A stretch of DNA of 64,000 nucleotides from Hydrangea macrophylla (lineage: Eukaryota > Streptophyta > Magnoliopsida > Cornales > Hydrangeaceae): the NCBI GenBank assembly GCA_033977485.1, contig CM066994.1, positions 83,948,871 to 84,012,870 of the forward strand, in the 5' to 3' direction. Both the position numbers and the translations under genes were made by a program. Below the pieces are notes generated by a model. That model worked only from the letters and a program-made list of their open reading frames with translations, did no database searches and was not told the DNA's origin. Positions 1 through 9,788 of the stretch are shown piece after piece; position 1 is the stretch's first letter; each line of letters opens with the position of its first letter.

Positions 1-31
1 ATGTTGGGGGTCACTCCATCTATTATCTTTG

Positions 32-333
32 GCTTAGGTTTGATACACAATTTCATATGGTCATATCCATGCCATTTCCAAACCTTCTAAGCACAAAAAC
101 GAAAAAAGGCCCACACACACGCACACACCCACGCCCCCTAAAAAAAAAAACAAGGAAGAAGAATAAGAAAAAGTCTGCTTCAGCTTAAGTGGGATACACA
201 ATTTCAAATGGTATCATATCCATGCCATTTCAAAATCTTCAAAAAAACAAAACAAAAAAAAGTGGCCGACACACACGCACACACCCATCTCACTTAAAAG
301 CAAAAAAAAAAAAAAAAATGGTTCTGCTTCATA
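32..333. repeat. Tandem duplication, about 151-bp unit, two copies
   Basis: The words GATACACAATTTC and CATATCCATGCCATTT recur at a spacing of 151 bases (around 42 and 193). Each copy carries an A-rich stretch followed by a CACACACGCACACACCC block. No coding potential is apparent. The copies differ by several substitutions and A-tract length changes. Confidence 0.75.
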
Positions 334-1424
334 ATAAGCGGAGTATGTGCCCCAAGAAGAGACTAAACGGTTTGTTGTGGTTAGATACGTATGTTAGATC
401 GGTCCATCTATCAGTTTAACCTTTTAGGTTGGATACAAAGTTTTACATGCTATGGTTCTTAAATTTTTGTCTTAGATTTGGTACTCAATACATATGGGGC
501 CACCTAAAATAATTTTTATCAAGAATTTAATAGATCCACAATAAGTAAAAATAGTGTCACTATAATATATGTTGGAAACCAAATTTAAAATAAAATTTAG
601 TAGCACAACATTATGAGAATTGCTATTCTCACTTTAAAATTAAACTAATGGACTCTATGATAGTACTAATACGCAATTTAGCTAACCAATATTATTCATG
701 AAGTGCATTAGTACATCTATGCATTGCAAAGTAGCAATTCCCAATATTATTCATTTAATATTGGTGGCCCAACTTTATTTATTAATCTAGACCTCGTAGG
801 TGCTTTTTGGTTCACACATCCTTTTAGCGTTGAAAGTTAGAGACACTAGAGTTATCGATTAGTTAATGCTCATAATAATTATTCATTAGAATTGCGTGCA
901 TGTACTGGCTTTTGTGACTAGGCATCTAACACTTTATAATGCATTTGGGCTTTGGAATGGGAATGCAATCTGCTGCAAAGTTATGAATATTATATAACAT
1001 GATGCTATTTGTACATATATATATATATATTTTATTTTTTACTATTTTTTTAATTTTAATTTTGTATGTTAGTTTTAGTTCTCAACTGACCAAGAAATGC
1101 GACCACATTCATTATTATATGACCACTTAAAGTAGTCCAAATTTTGAATAGGAAAAGAAAAGGAAAAAGAAAAAGAAAACTAATTCTTTGTTTAGCTCTA
1201 TATATTCATCCCACATCAGATCACCACTCATGTGACAAAAGGAACTATTTAAAACAATTTTCAATAAAATTAAACAGTCTAACTACCCAAGTCAGCTCTG
1301 AGGGAAGGTGGTTGCTTTGAGCCCCCAATTTTTTGGTACCTCGTTTAAAAAAAAAAAAAAAGCCCCAATCCTATAAGTCCCAAACTCAAAAAATAAAAAA
1401 TAAAAATTTTAATTAATAAAAATA
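334..1424. other. AT-rich intergenic DNA, nothing recognised
   Basis: Short homopolymers and a TA microsatellite near 1014-1030 are the only structure I see. No reading frame or transposon end is convincing. Confidence 0.5.
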
Positions 1425-1716
1425 CATATACTACATAGTCTTTGCAGATTTTAAAGGTCTAATTATATGACTTGCTAACTTCAAAGCTCAACCACCTATA
1501 AAAAAAAATCATTCAAAACCAACATCAACTCAATTGATTGAGACTCAAGGCTTGAGTTAGTTTGGTTATAACTTATACTACATAGTCTTTGTAGATGTTA
1601 ACAAAGAGTTCAATTCTATTTAACTTCAAAGCTCAATCACCGATTAAAAAAAATCTTCAAAGCCTAACCTAAATCTCAATTGGTTGGAACTCAAGGTTTG
1701 GTTTGATTTGGTTGGT
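1425..1716. repeat. Tandem duplication, about 147-bp unit, two copies
   Basis: CTACATAGTCTTTG occurs at 1431 and 1578. Both copies then share the order 'AACTTCAAAGCTCAA', an A-run, and a CAA(T/C)TGATTG-like segment. The copies are noticeably diverged, so the duplication is old. Confidence 0.7.
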
Positions 1717-3078
1717 AACATGTTGATTCAATTGTTATGAAATTGTAAGTATTTAAAAAAATAAAAAATAAAAAATTGTATGTAAGTAATAAAGTCCACA
1801 AATTTTTTTTACTTTAGCCAAATTTTATAAATTATACTCTAGGACTTTTATCAATTAAAAGATAATATGAACACATGTGAAACCTTTGAATTATCAAAAA
1901 TGGCCAAAAAGAACTCATATATCAAACTATAATATATAAATATACCAGCCCCCGATCCCCCGTTGTTTATAAGGCCCTCTCTTTTAGTGTCTCCTTGGCC
2001 CCCACTTTGTCAAGTCCGTCACTGCTACTACCACATGTGTTGGGATCAAAATATGAAAACCATAACATTATTCTATTGTATTTTTTGCTTCATGCTTAAA
2101 TAATAGTAAAAGTTGAAGTATATTACAGTACTTATAATATTAAAGGGAGGTGACTCCTTTATGTTCTTCCTATTTTCCATATTATTATCCTTATTAATCA
2201 AACAAATGAAGATATTTTCCTCTCTTTATTTCATCATCAAATTGATGAACCAAAGACCAACAAGAGTAATATTTAAAAAGAAGAAAAAATAATAAAACGA
2301 AATGTTATCTTTATCAATGCACAACCAATCCCATAAAGAAAGGATTTCAGCAATAAAATAAGAAACTAAAAATACTTTCCCGAGTAGTGTTTGTCTTGGT
2401 AAGTTGTCAAAAAAGGAAATATATTATTAAGCAATAAGCCAATATAAAAGATTCCCCATTGACCCTAAAGTTTGTGTGTTTAGTATCCAGATCTGCTGTT
2501 GGCTGTGTACTGAGAGGGACCTGAACCGAACCGGTCTACCCCATGCCCTTATTCTCATTTATTTTTTGAGGGTCCAACCAAGAAAGCTACATCAATTTTT
2601 TTTGGAGAGCAATTTGAATTTGTGGGGAATTCATTTTTGCTTACTTTCGTTCATCCAAGTTTTATTGGGTGACATACATGTGTCCTATTCTATTTTTATT
2701 TAATTCTGTACTATCAACATAATTAATAAAATGAGACACATCTCCTAATGAAAATCTAAGTAAGCAAAAATAGTTTCATTTGTGGGTACTTGATCCAATT
2801 ATTTACATATATAATATACTGAGAAAGTTAATAAAATATACTGATAAACTTGGTGAGAAATCCCTCATCGGTTTGATGAGGTACACACAAAAGCCTTCTT
2901 TATTATTATTTTTTTAAATGAGAAATTATTCGGTGGGTCCGTCACATCACGTTATAATGTTGATGTATTGAATCATGTTTCAATGGATTGTAATGAAAAA
3001 TAACACGTGAGACTAAAAATTCTCAAGATTACAAAATCAAGTGTACAATGCTAATGCAAATAGGGTGAGTCTGCACAT
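1717..3078. other. Intergenic DNA, nothing recognised
   Basis: AT-rich sequence with no convincing coding region. The short open frames near 2476-2703 lack any family signature or codon structure. Confidence 0.45.
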
Positions 3079-3087
3079 TATAAGTTA

Positions 3088-3273
3088 CAAACAATGCTAC
3101 ATCCACTCCTCCAACCACACCTCAAACCACATCCTATGCTTTAAATACATGTACCCTGTGCTATTTGAAATTTTCACACTTTTCTGTGCACTACTTACAC
3201 AGCACAAGGTACTTGTATTTAAAGCAAGAATGTGATTTAAGGTGTAGTTGGAGGAATGGGTGTAGCATTATTC
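3088..3273. mobile_element. MULE-type MITE with 9-bp target duplication
   Basis: A 186-bp foldback. The arms of about 55 bp contain AATGCTACA(T/C)CCA and C(A/T)CCTCCAACNACACC. It is flanked on both sides by the identical 9-mer TATAAGTTA (3079-3087 and 3274-3282). A 9-bp target duplication with long terminal inverted repeats is the usual signature of Mutator-like elements. There is no coding capacity, so it must have moved in trans. Confidence 0.82.
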
Positions 3274-3429
3274 TATAAGTTATATTTTAAAAGGTTTGTT
3301 TGATACCCACAAATTGCTCAGAACCATCGAACAAGTGGGAAATATTGGAGTGAACTAGAAAAGTTTGTGTGTACGGAAAGCTAACCAACTTAAGGGCTTC
3401 ATCTGCATGATCTAACGATTTCAAACATT

Positions 3430-3532
3430 TAGTATACGAAAAATCTCTAGAGAAGACGCCATCTCTTTATTAAAGAGAGTTAGTGCCTTTGTTTTGGCAG
3501 TCGGATCATGTTTAAAAATTGTGAAATGACAC
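3430..3532 (+). repeat. One-armed copy of the 16.65-kb foldback family
   Basis: This segment shares the order CTCTTTATTAAAGAGAG, GTTTTGGC, GTTTAAAAA(T/C)TGTGAAATGACA with the left arm of the foldback at 16648-16817. The right arm is missing here, so it looks like a truncated member of the same MITE family. Confidence 0.6.
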
Positions 3533-3536
3533 AACT

Positions 3537-3835
3537 TGTAATACCCTGAATATTTTTAATAGTTCTTAATGTTTAAATTGATATTTTTATGATTTTATTT
3601 AAATTAATAATGTGGTTAGTATACAAATATTGGTGTGAGTGTTTACTCCATAGGAAATACCATTGAATTTTGAAATTTTATACATTGGTAGTGCACGTGT
3701 GTGTGTGTTTAATGTGGTGTGTGTGGTTAGGTTATATATTTAATATATAATAGTGTGGGTGTATATCTATAGTATATAATATTAGGTTAGTATATGTTTT
3801 AACCAAAAGAAAAAAAAAGAAACACTAGTATATAT
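3537..3835 (+). mobile_element. Possible start of a Gypsy-type LTR, truncated
   Basis: TGTAATACCCTGAATATTTTTAA-type sequence at 3537 resembles the opening of many plant Gypsy LTRs (TGTAATACCC). It is followed by GT-rich and TATA-rich stretches. No matching LTR end, primer site or partner LTR was found nearby, so this is only a candidate fragment. Confidence 0.3.
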
Positions 3836-3840
3836 ATAAA

Positions 3841-4115
3841 ATATAACCTAGGTTTTAATGGAATGATAGTTCTTGTGTTTGGAGGCAAAAATCAGAATGT
3901 AGGAGCTAAAGTGAAACTAGTCATAGAATAGTTTCGAATCCATTCGAGATAATGGATGAAGCTGGCAAAGGAATAAAATTGAAGTATTTTTAGAATTGTG
4001 GGGATCAATTTCTAAAATTAGAAGTACAAGGATGAAAGTGAAATACACACCAAATTTCAAAGGTCTAGAACGTAATATAACCTAGGTTTTAATGGAATGA
4101 TAGTACTTGTATTTG
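3841..4115. repeat. Direct repeat of about 41 bp, period 234
   Basis: The segment containing ATAACCTAGGTTTTAATGG and GAATGATAGT occurs at 3841-3881 and again at 4075-4115. The two copies bracket unrelated unique sequence, which is consistent with a local duplication. Confidence 0.6.
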
Positions 4116-4126
4116 TAGGCATTCCG

Positions 4127-5058
4127 TTTGAAAGTGGTTTGAATCGTGCAATAATGAGAAAGGCTACATGGTGTCATCACAATAATTACACAAATTTCAG
4201 ATTCTTGTACATGGGTCTGATGAGTTGTGTTAGATTAGCTTTTAACCACCATAATGCAGTGTTCGACTCAATAATAATTAATCCTATTTATTGCACTAGG
4301 TGAGACAATGGTGATTGGGGTATCGAGTTTGCGATGAGAGGTGTACTGTATTTTTTAATCAATGAGATGATGTTGACTGCTTCCTAATTAAATTAATGTT
4401 GAACTAATTAATGTAAAATAATGAATTGTGATCAACAAATTGGAAGGCCTACGACAATGCATCCACCACTAATCGCATAACCATGGTTAGCTACATTTAT
4501 TTTGAGGTTTTTTTTTCTATAGTAAGCTGGATAAATCGCGACAAGTTCAATTTTACCATCAAGAAAAATTTAGTGAATTAACCCCAAGTATGATTCGTCT
4601 TCAATTAGCACAGATTGTCCATACAAAACTAGGGTTACTTTACAGTTTATCACCTCTAAGCATGAATCATCTCAAGTATAATATAAAATGACACAATTAA
4701 TGCCATTGCATGAATGTCACATTCAAAATCACATAAATTTAACATAAATTGGGTCCAACTATAACCCTATAGTTCTAAGACAAGAAAACATTCCATTTAT
4801 AATCACTTATCATTAATTAACTTCAATTACTAATCGTAATCTTCTTCTCCTTGGTTGCAGTAGAGTAAGACCAAGAACTTGTAGCCAAGCTTGAATCGCC
4901 TCATTCTTCTTCTCCGAAGTACCCTCCTCCAAGTGTTTTATACCCCAGTTGTGGGTATTTTTGTTCTTTTAAACTTTGTGGCCCTAAGGATGTCTTATGG
5001 ACAGAAGTGCCCTTGACTGCAAATTTCAAAAATCTAATGAGCCTAACCTCGCTCGAGC
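4127..5058. other. Intergenic DNA, nothing recognised
   Basis: No coding region or mobile-element boundary could be supported here. The stretch ends at a CG-containing palindrome (CGCTCGAGCGA) discussed in the findings. Confidence 0.4.
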
Positions 5059-5074
5059 GACTTGATGTCTCGAT

Positions 5075-5219
5075 CTATGAAGCACGGACACGGGCACGCC
5101 GACATGACAAATTCTAAAAAAATTGAACGCTGACACTGCAAGAAAAGTGTCCGTAGAGTTTCGTGTCCGTGTGTCGGACACACGACACGTTACCTTCTTA
5201 AAGTATCCGTGCTTCCTAG
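5075..5219. mobile_element. hAT-type MITE with 8-bp target duplication
   Basis: A 145-bp element. Its ends are CTATGAAGCACGGACAC and, read inward from the other end, CTAGGAAGCACGGATAC. It is flanked by identical 8-mers GTCTCGAT at 5067-5074 and 5220-5227. An 8-bp target duplication with short inverted repeats is typical of hAT elements. The interior is rich in (A/G)CACG(A/T)ACACG words and has no reading frame. Its termini resemble those of the 828-bp element at 7510. Confidence 0.88.
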
Positions 5220-5359
5220 GTCTCGATTGAGTAAACTCTCTCTGGAACCTTGCTCGAGCGAAGTATGCTAAATTTCGATCTTCTTCTTTTTCCTTGCTTT
5301 TTCTACATTTTCAATTCAAGGGCTTTAAAACCCACGAAAGACAAAAACCTTAATGAAAA

Positions 5360-5504
5360 GGGGCAACCCAGTGCACGAGGCTCCTATCATTGCGGGGTCT
5401 AGGGAGGGTGAGATGTACGCAACCTTACCCCTGCAAGTAGTGAGGCTGTTTCGAGATTCGAACCCGTGACTGCCATGTCACAATGGAGCAACCTTACCGT
5501 TGCG
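5360..5504 (-). mobile_element. Au-type SINE, minus orientation
   Basis: The sequence read on the minus strand has a tRNA-like head (CGCAACGGTAAGGTTGCTC) and a Pol III box-B-like GATTCGAACCC complement at 5455-5465. A body follows with CCTTACCCCTGC-, GTACGCA- and GACCCCGC-related words, ending near CACTGGGTTGCCC. This layout matches the Au SINE family found across flowering plants. The copy is slightly decayed. No clear target duplication is visible. Confidence 0.82.
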
Positions 5505-6027
5505 TAGTAAATTAATATTAGTAGTAAATAAATAATAAAAAGGATCTAGAAAGCATAAAGGCGAAATATAGAATATTTTGTCACCGAACTTGCTGTATTG
5601 CGTTACTCTTGGGTGTGAGTTATTATGAGTGGGTGTGAGTTTTTGGGTGTGAAGTGGGTGTGGGTGTAGCATTACCCTTGAATAATAGACTAGTGTTGAC
5701 TTGAAAAAATTTGTTAGCTTCTAACGCCTTGGCATTTCATTATTGTAAATGAATTAGATAGAGATGTAAATCAATCAAACATGGGATTATTTGTAAAAGG
5801 GCATATTCGCAAGAAAATTTGTCATGTCAAAGTTCGGTCCAAATTCCAGATATTTGAAATTCCATTTTTGTCTGAAACTAGATTACAAGAGGTTAGAGCT
5901 AGAGTGAGAGCAGAGTTGCAAAATAATTTAAAATTTGCAGTGATTTTGATTTTGAGGCAATAGCATACCAAAAAGTTGGGGTTTTTAGTCAAATACCTGA
6001 TCAACAATCTCAGAATTGAGATTACAA
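5505..6027. other. Intergenic DNA with a GGGTGTGAG-rich stretch
   Basis: Between 5605 and 5672 the words GGGTGTGAG and GGGTGTAGCATTACCC recur. This may be the remains of a MITE related to those with AATGCTACACCCA ends. Nothing else was recognised. Confidence 0.4.
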
Positions 6028-6030
6028 TAA

Positions 6031-6501
6031 GGCTATGTTTGGTAGACCGGAATGACCCTTGCAATGGAATGGTCATTCATGAGTTCATTTAATTCTCATG
6101 TTTGTTACCACCAAATTGGTTATAATGACCATTCCAAAAGTAATCATCATTTCCACAAAAGTAGGAGTGATCATTCCTTCCAAAAACCTAAGGAATGTGA
6201 TTTCATTCCAATGGAATGAACCAGTAAGGAAATAATGTCCATCTTCTCAACTTTCCTTGTTTCAATCTTTCATATAATAAAACAAATTATTACCTTTTTT
6301 GTTAATATTTAATTTAAATTCAATATTAACTCCATAAATTAGGATACCATTTTAAAATAGAAATTATTGTATGTCATTTCATTCCTAGTTACAACCAAAC
6401 ATGTGAACATAATTCTCATTCCTATACCATTCCGTCTTCATTCCATTCTTGAGTTTCATTCCATTTCTACCTTATTCCATTCATGCGTACTAAACGCACC
6501 C
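6031..6501. mobile_element. PIF/Harbinger (Tourist-like) MITE
   Basis: A 471-bp element bounded by TAA on both sides (6028-6030 and 6502-6504). It begins GGCTATGTTTGGTAG and ends with the complement of GGGTGCGTTTAGTAC. A TAA/TTA target duplication and a GG(G/C)...GTTT(G/A)GTA terminus are typical of Tourist MITEs mobilised by PIF/Harbinger transposases. Both arms are rich in GGAATG/CATTCC words, giving extended imperfect pairing. Confidence 0.78.
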
Positions 6502-6504
6502 TAA

Positions 6505-6802
6505 TAGTTCAAATTGCTTAGATTGGAAATCTTATTGTCTTTGAACTTCAGCAATGAAAACTTTCTGCCAAATGCGAAGAACCCAAATGGATGTCATGCC
6601 CATGTTTTGTGATGTTTGAATTATTTATTTGGCATGCACGTGTTACAGTGTTACACTTATTCTTTGATCCGTCTTTGAGAAGACTATAACTTGCTCAAGG
6701 TAGAGATATATGGAACCTCTTCTGCTTCTTTCTTCTCTTGGTTTTGAACATCAGAGTCGGCTAGCGAAGCATATGGAGTATATTTCTTTATGCTCTTATA
6801 TA
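6505..6802. other. Intergenic DNA, nothing recognised
   Basis: This is the left flank of the gag-only Gypsy element. It could be the upstream part of the sequence that resumes at 12534, but I see no coding continuity across the insertion. Confidence 0.35.
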
Positions 6803-6807
6803 CTTTC

Positions 6808-8497
6808 TGATCATACCTAAATTTGGGTTAGAGTTAAGAAGAAGAAGACAAGAGAAATTGTATGTGATTCTGCCCCTGTTAATGAAGAGATCTACGTCCA
6901 CATGTGTGTCAGAGCACTTGCACTATCAAATCGCCGGGGGTCTTTGGTGAACCAACAATGGGGATGGAGCTACCAGAGACCGGCCGGGTAAGTGTTTGAG
7001 CATGCGATCCATCTCTATGGGGGGGTGAGGGGTTTCTTTTGTAGTACAAGAAACCTCGTCGTATAAGGTAAGTAATTTGAAAAAGGCAATACAATCTGAT
7101 TGGGATTGATTAGCACAAATCGTGAGAGTTTCCTAATTGGATTAGGAAACAATCTACACTTTCCATAAGTCTTCTAACTTGTATAAGAAACTGCTTGGAA
7201 CGTTCTGGACCACGGCTTGTGAGCTTGGCTGAGCCGTGCCTGTAACGAACCGTGCCTACGAGGCATTCCGGACCTGCTAGTCGGGCCTTGTGAATATACC
7301 GCTCGAGAGTCTGCTGACCTCTGCCCTGGAGACGATTCGATCGATCCCTTCTTGATCTGGCGTCCCTTGACGTGGACACGAAGCTTTGCTCTTATTGACT
7401 GAACATTCGGATAGTTTTCTGATCTGCTTAGGAAACTGTTGGAGTCCGAGCTGTTTGGGATATGCCTTTTGGCTAGCCGAGTTATTCCCGAGCTGTATTG
7501 TGACTGGACCTTAGAAGCACGAAGCGGGGGCGGGGGCGGGAGCGGGAGCGGGGTCGGGGAAGCGGGAATACATAGAAGAGTCTAATGTTTGGGGCGTCTA
7601 TGTTAATTAAACATAATAAATTTTATGAATTTATTTGTATCAGAAAGAAAATAAAAAATCCAGTATTTTTATAGTAAGACAAATAAAATTGAGCCCAAGG
7701 AGGTATGTGAAAAGTTAGTAAAGTAAAGTGTGATATATTGGATATAAGCATTTCTTTGTGGTTTCTTTAGAAATAACAATATATGGGGTAAAATCAGTAA
7801 ATACAGAAGACATGTGGGTCTAGTCATAAATAAGAAATATTAAAGTTATATTTACACGTATTTAGGGTTTTAAAACCCCTCATGACTGTTGCTCTCTCTC
7901 TCTCTCTCTTCCCGACATCGTCTCTCTCACTCTCTCTCTTCGATACTCCGGCTATGACAAACCCCTCACGACTGCTGCTCTTTCTCTCTCTCTTCCTGAC
8001 ATCGTCTCTCTCACTCTCTCTTTCTCTTCGATACTGTGGCTATGACGAAGCAAGCTAGATCTCAACAAGTTTTTATGGCTCCATGACAACAAATCTGAAG
8101 CTTCAGGTTAGTATTCTTCCTTTCCTCTCTTCGTCTTTCTCTATTTTTGTCATTCTTTTCTTCCTTTCCTGTTCTTCTCCTTTTTCTTTTTCTGTTTGGG
8201 AAATCACGAATCTCTGGTGGTAGAATCGCGAATCTTGGGTAAGAGAATTGCGGATCTTGAACGATTCTCACTAAGAACCGCAGAATCGCGATTCTAAGGG
8301 AGAATCGATGGGGATATTGGCGATTCCTGCTTCTAAGGACTGGACAATGCTATCCCGACCTAGAGGTCGGGCTTCTCCTCTGGCAGAGCCCGCGATATAG
8401 GATCAGGAGGCCTGGGGGAATGCTACTGCTCGGGAAAGGGGTTGGTCGCTCCGTAGAACAACTCGGTCATAGAGTAGAGCCAATTTTGGGCGTATTA
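6808..8497 (-). repeat. 3' LTR of the gag-only Gypsy element, with insertion
   Basis: It aligns end to end with 11667-12528 once the 828-bp insertion at 7510-8337 and one 8-bp target copy are removed, leaving 854 bp against 862. On the plus strand it opens TGATCATACCTAAATTTGGG and closes GGGCGTATTA; the TA at the end is a decayed CA. Long open frames in this region also occur in the other LTR and are not genes. Confidence 0.88.
7510..8337. mobile_element. Non-autonomous hAT-type element inside the LTR
   Basis: An 828-bp insertion flanked by identical 8-mers GACTGGAC at 7502-7509 and 8338-8345. Ends are CTTAGAAGCACGAAGC and, inward from the right, CTTAGAAGCAGGAATC. The uninterrupted LTR copy at 11667-12528 shows the empty site with a single GACTGGAC. 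The left end has GGGGGCGGGAGCGGG repeats, and a CT-rich segment with a short internal duplication lies around 7880-8050. The right end has repeated (A/G)AATCGCGAATC words. No transposase frame is present. Confidence 0.9.
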
Positions 8498-8512
8498 GTT
8501 GCCCCCATTTCC
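8498..8512 (-). other. Polypurine tract of the gag-only element
   Basis: Read on the minus strand, AAATGGGGGCAAC lies directly before the 3' LTR start. This is where plus-strand DNA synthesis is primed in LTR retrotransposons. Confidence 0.7.
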
Positions 8513-8838
8513 AAGGTTGGCCTGATGCTATTTTTGGCCAAGTTTGGAAATTTATTGATGTCGCTTATCACTGTCTGATGTTTGCAAAGTTGGTCTTCCT
8601 CATGGAGCGATGCACCTTATGATTTAAAGTCTACGGACCTTGGTGAGTCACCCTTGTATCAGTAACGGGTTAAGATCATTAACATTGTGATTGCTCGGGG
8701 AAGTTGCCTTGTCGCTTCTAAGTCTGGTGAATTCTCGGGAATTGGCTGAGAGTTGAGACAGCCTAATTCGGAGACCTTTAAGTGCTCGGGAATTGGCTAC
8801 GAGTGGAGACTTAGCCTCATTCAGAGACTTTTGTTTAA

Positions 8839-9073
8839 GTTAGCTCCCAGGATGGTTATCTTCTGCCCAATAAACTTTCGTTAAGGTGGTTGTTAGAAGA
8901 ATTTAACCATGTTGGATAAACCGACCTAAAGCATGTTGCTTTAGGGTCTTTTTTACGTTAGCTCCCAGGATGGTTATCTTCTACCTAGCAAGCCTTCGCC
9001 AAGACTGTTGGTAGAAGAATTTGACCATGTTGGTAGAGCTGACCTAAAATGTGTTGCTTTAGGGTTTTTTTAC
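8839..9073. repeat. Tandem duplication, 118-bp unit
   Basis: GTTAGCTCCCAGGATGGTTA starts at 8839 and at 8957, and the copies remain similar to the end (…GTTGCTTTAGGGT). It lies in the non-coding 3' part of the gag-only element. Confidence 0.75.
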
Positions 9074-9240
9074 TCCTCTATCATGGGTCAACCTAAGAGG
9101 CTTTTGTCACCGTTATCGTCGGCTTGGACCTAATTGGAGTTAGTGCCTCTGAGTATTGTAGGCACTCGGGTTGTCTAAGGGTTTTACTTAGTTAGCCCAA
9201 AGACCTGTAAATACTCGGTGTAACTTCCTGTAGTCTTTAT

Positions 9241-9389
9241 TCCCTCTTGCCCACCAAGTTTTTGTTGAGGTAGGTGTTGCGGGAATAGTTGCTGTAGGTA
9301 GGGGCAAGAGGGAACATTCCCTCTTGCCCCCTAAGCTTTTGTTGAGGTAGGTGTTGCGGGAACAGTTACTGTAGGCAGCCGACGTAGAA
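9241..9389. repeat. Tandem duplication, 77-bp unit
   Basis: TCCCTCTTGCCC followed by TTTTGTTGAGGTAGGTGTTG occurs at 9241 and 9318, each followed by a GTT(G/A)CTGTAGG segment. It belongs to the repeat-rich 3' region of the gag-only element. Confidence 0.75.
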
Positions 9390-9397
9390 CGTTGGTA

Positions 9398-9475
9398 GTT
9401 CCAGGATCTTTTGGTGCCTTGGGTGTGATCCCGAGGTCTTTTGGTGCCTCGGGTGTAATCTCGAGGTCTTTGCAG
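9398..9475. repeat. Short tandem repeat, about 31-bp unit
   Basis: (A/G)(T/G)CTTTTGGTGCCT(T/C)GGGTGT recurs with one further partial unit. The frames read through it are repeat artefacts. Confidence 0.6.
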
Positions 9476-9559
9476 GAGTTCTTTGAAATAGTCTGTGGAG
9501 CCTCGTGCTGTGATCGGGCAAAAAGTACCACTGTAGTTGGGCTCGCTTGGACTGTTGGA

Positions 9560-9770
9560 GACAGGAGGTCGGGTCGGGATCACCGGGTTCCGGGCCACTG
9601 TAATATTGGAGGCTAGTTCAGGATTGTTGGAACCTGATCGCTGTAAACTGGAGATTGGTTCGGGGCTGCTGGACCCTGACCGCTGTGAACTGGTGGTCGG
9701 GTCGGGGTTACCAGACCCTGACTGTCGTGAATTGGAGGTCGGGTCGGGGCAGCCGGACCCCCGCTGGACA
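9560..9770. repeat. GC-rich minisatellite, 42-bp unit, about five copies
   Basis: Units carrying GGTCGGGTCGGGG, followed by CC(A/G)GACCCTGA and CTGTGAACTGG-like blocks, start around 9590, 9632, 9673 and 9715 with partial units at the edges. The unit length of 42 is a multiple of three, which keeps frames open by chance. I see no protein family here. Confidence 0.75.
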
Positions 9771-9788
9771 CTAAAGGAACTGCCAGAA

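Noticed and set aside
3537..4340. Complete solo Gypsy LTR
   Set aside because: Only the opening TGTAATACCC is convincing; no matching end or target duplication was found, so it is listed only as a weak fragment.
7110..7379. Minus-strand open frame of 89 codons with Arg-rich sequence
   Set aside because: The same frame recurs at 11904-12245 because both lie in the two LTRs of one element; it spans promoter and leader, not a gene.
7880..8050. CT repeats with two similar blocks, considered as a CRISPR-like or satellite array
   Set aside because: Only two diverged copies inside a hAT-type element. CRISPR arrays do not occur in plant nuclear DNA.
9188..9598. 136-codon minus-strand frame with Thr/Pro/Arg repeats
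   Set aside because: It is read through tandem repeats of 31 and 77 bp in the non-coding 3' part of a retrotransposon and has no domain.
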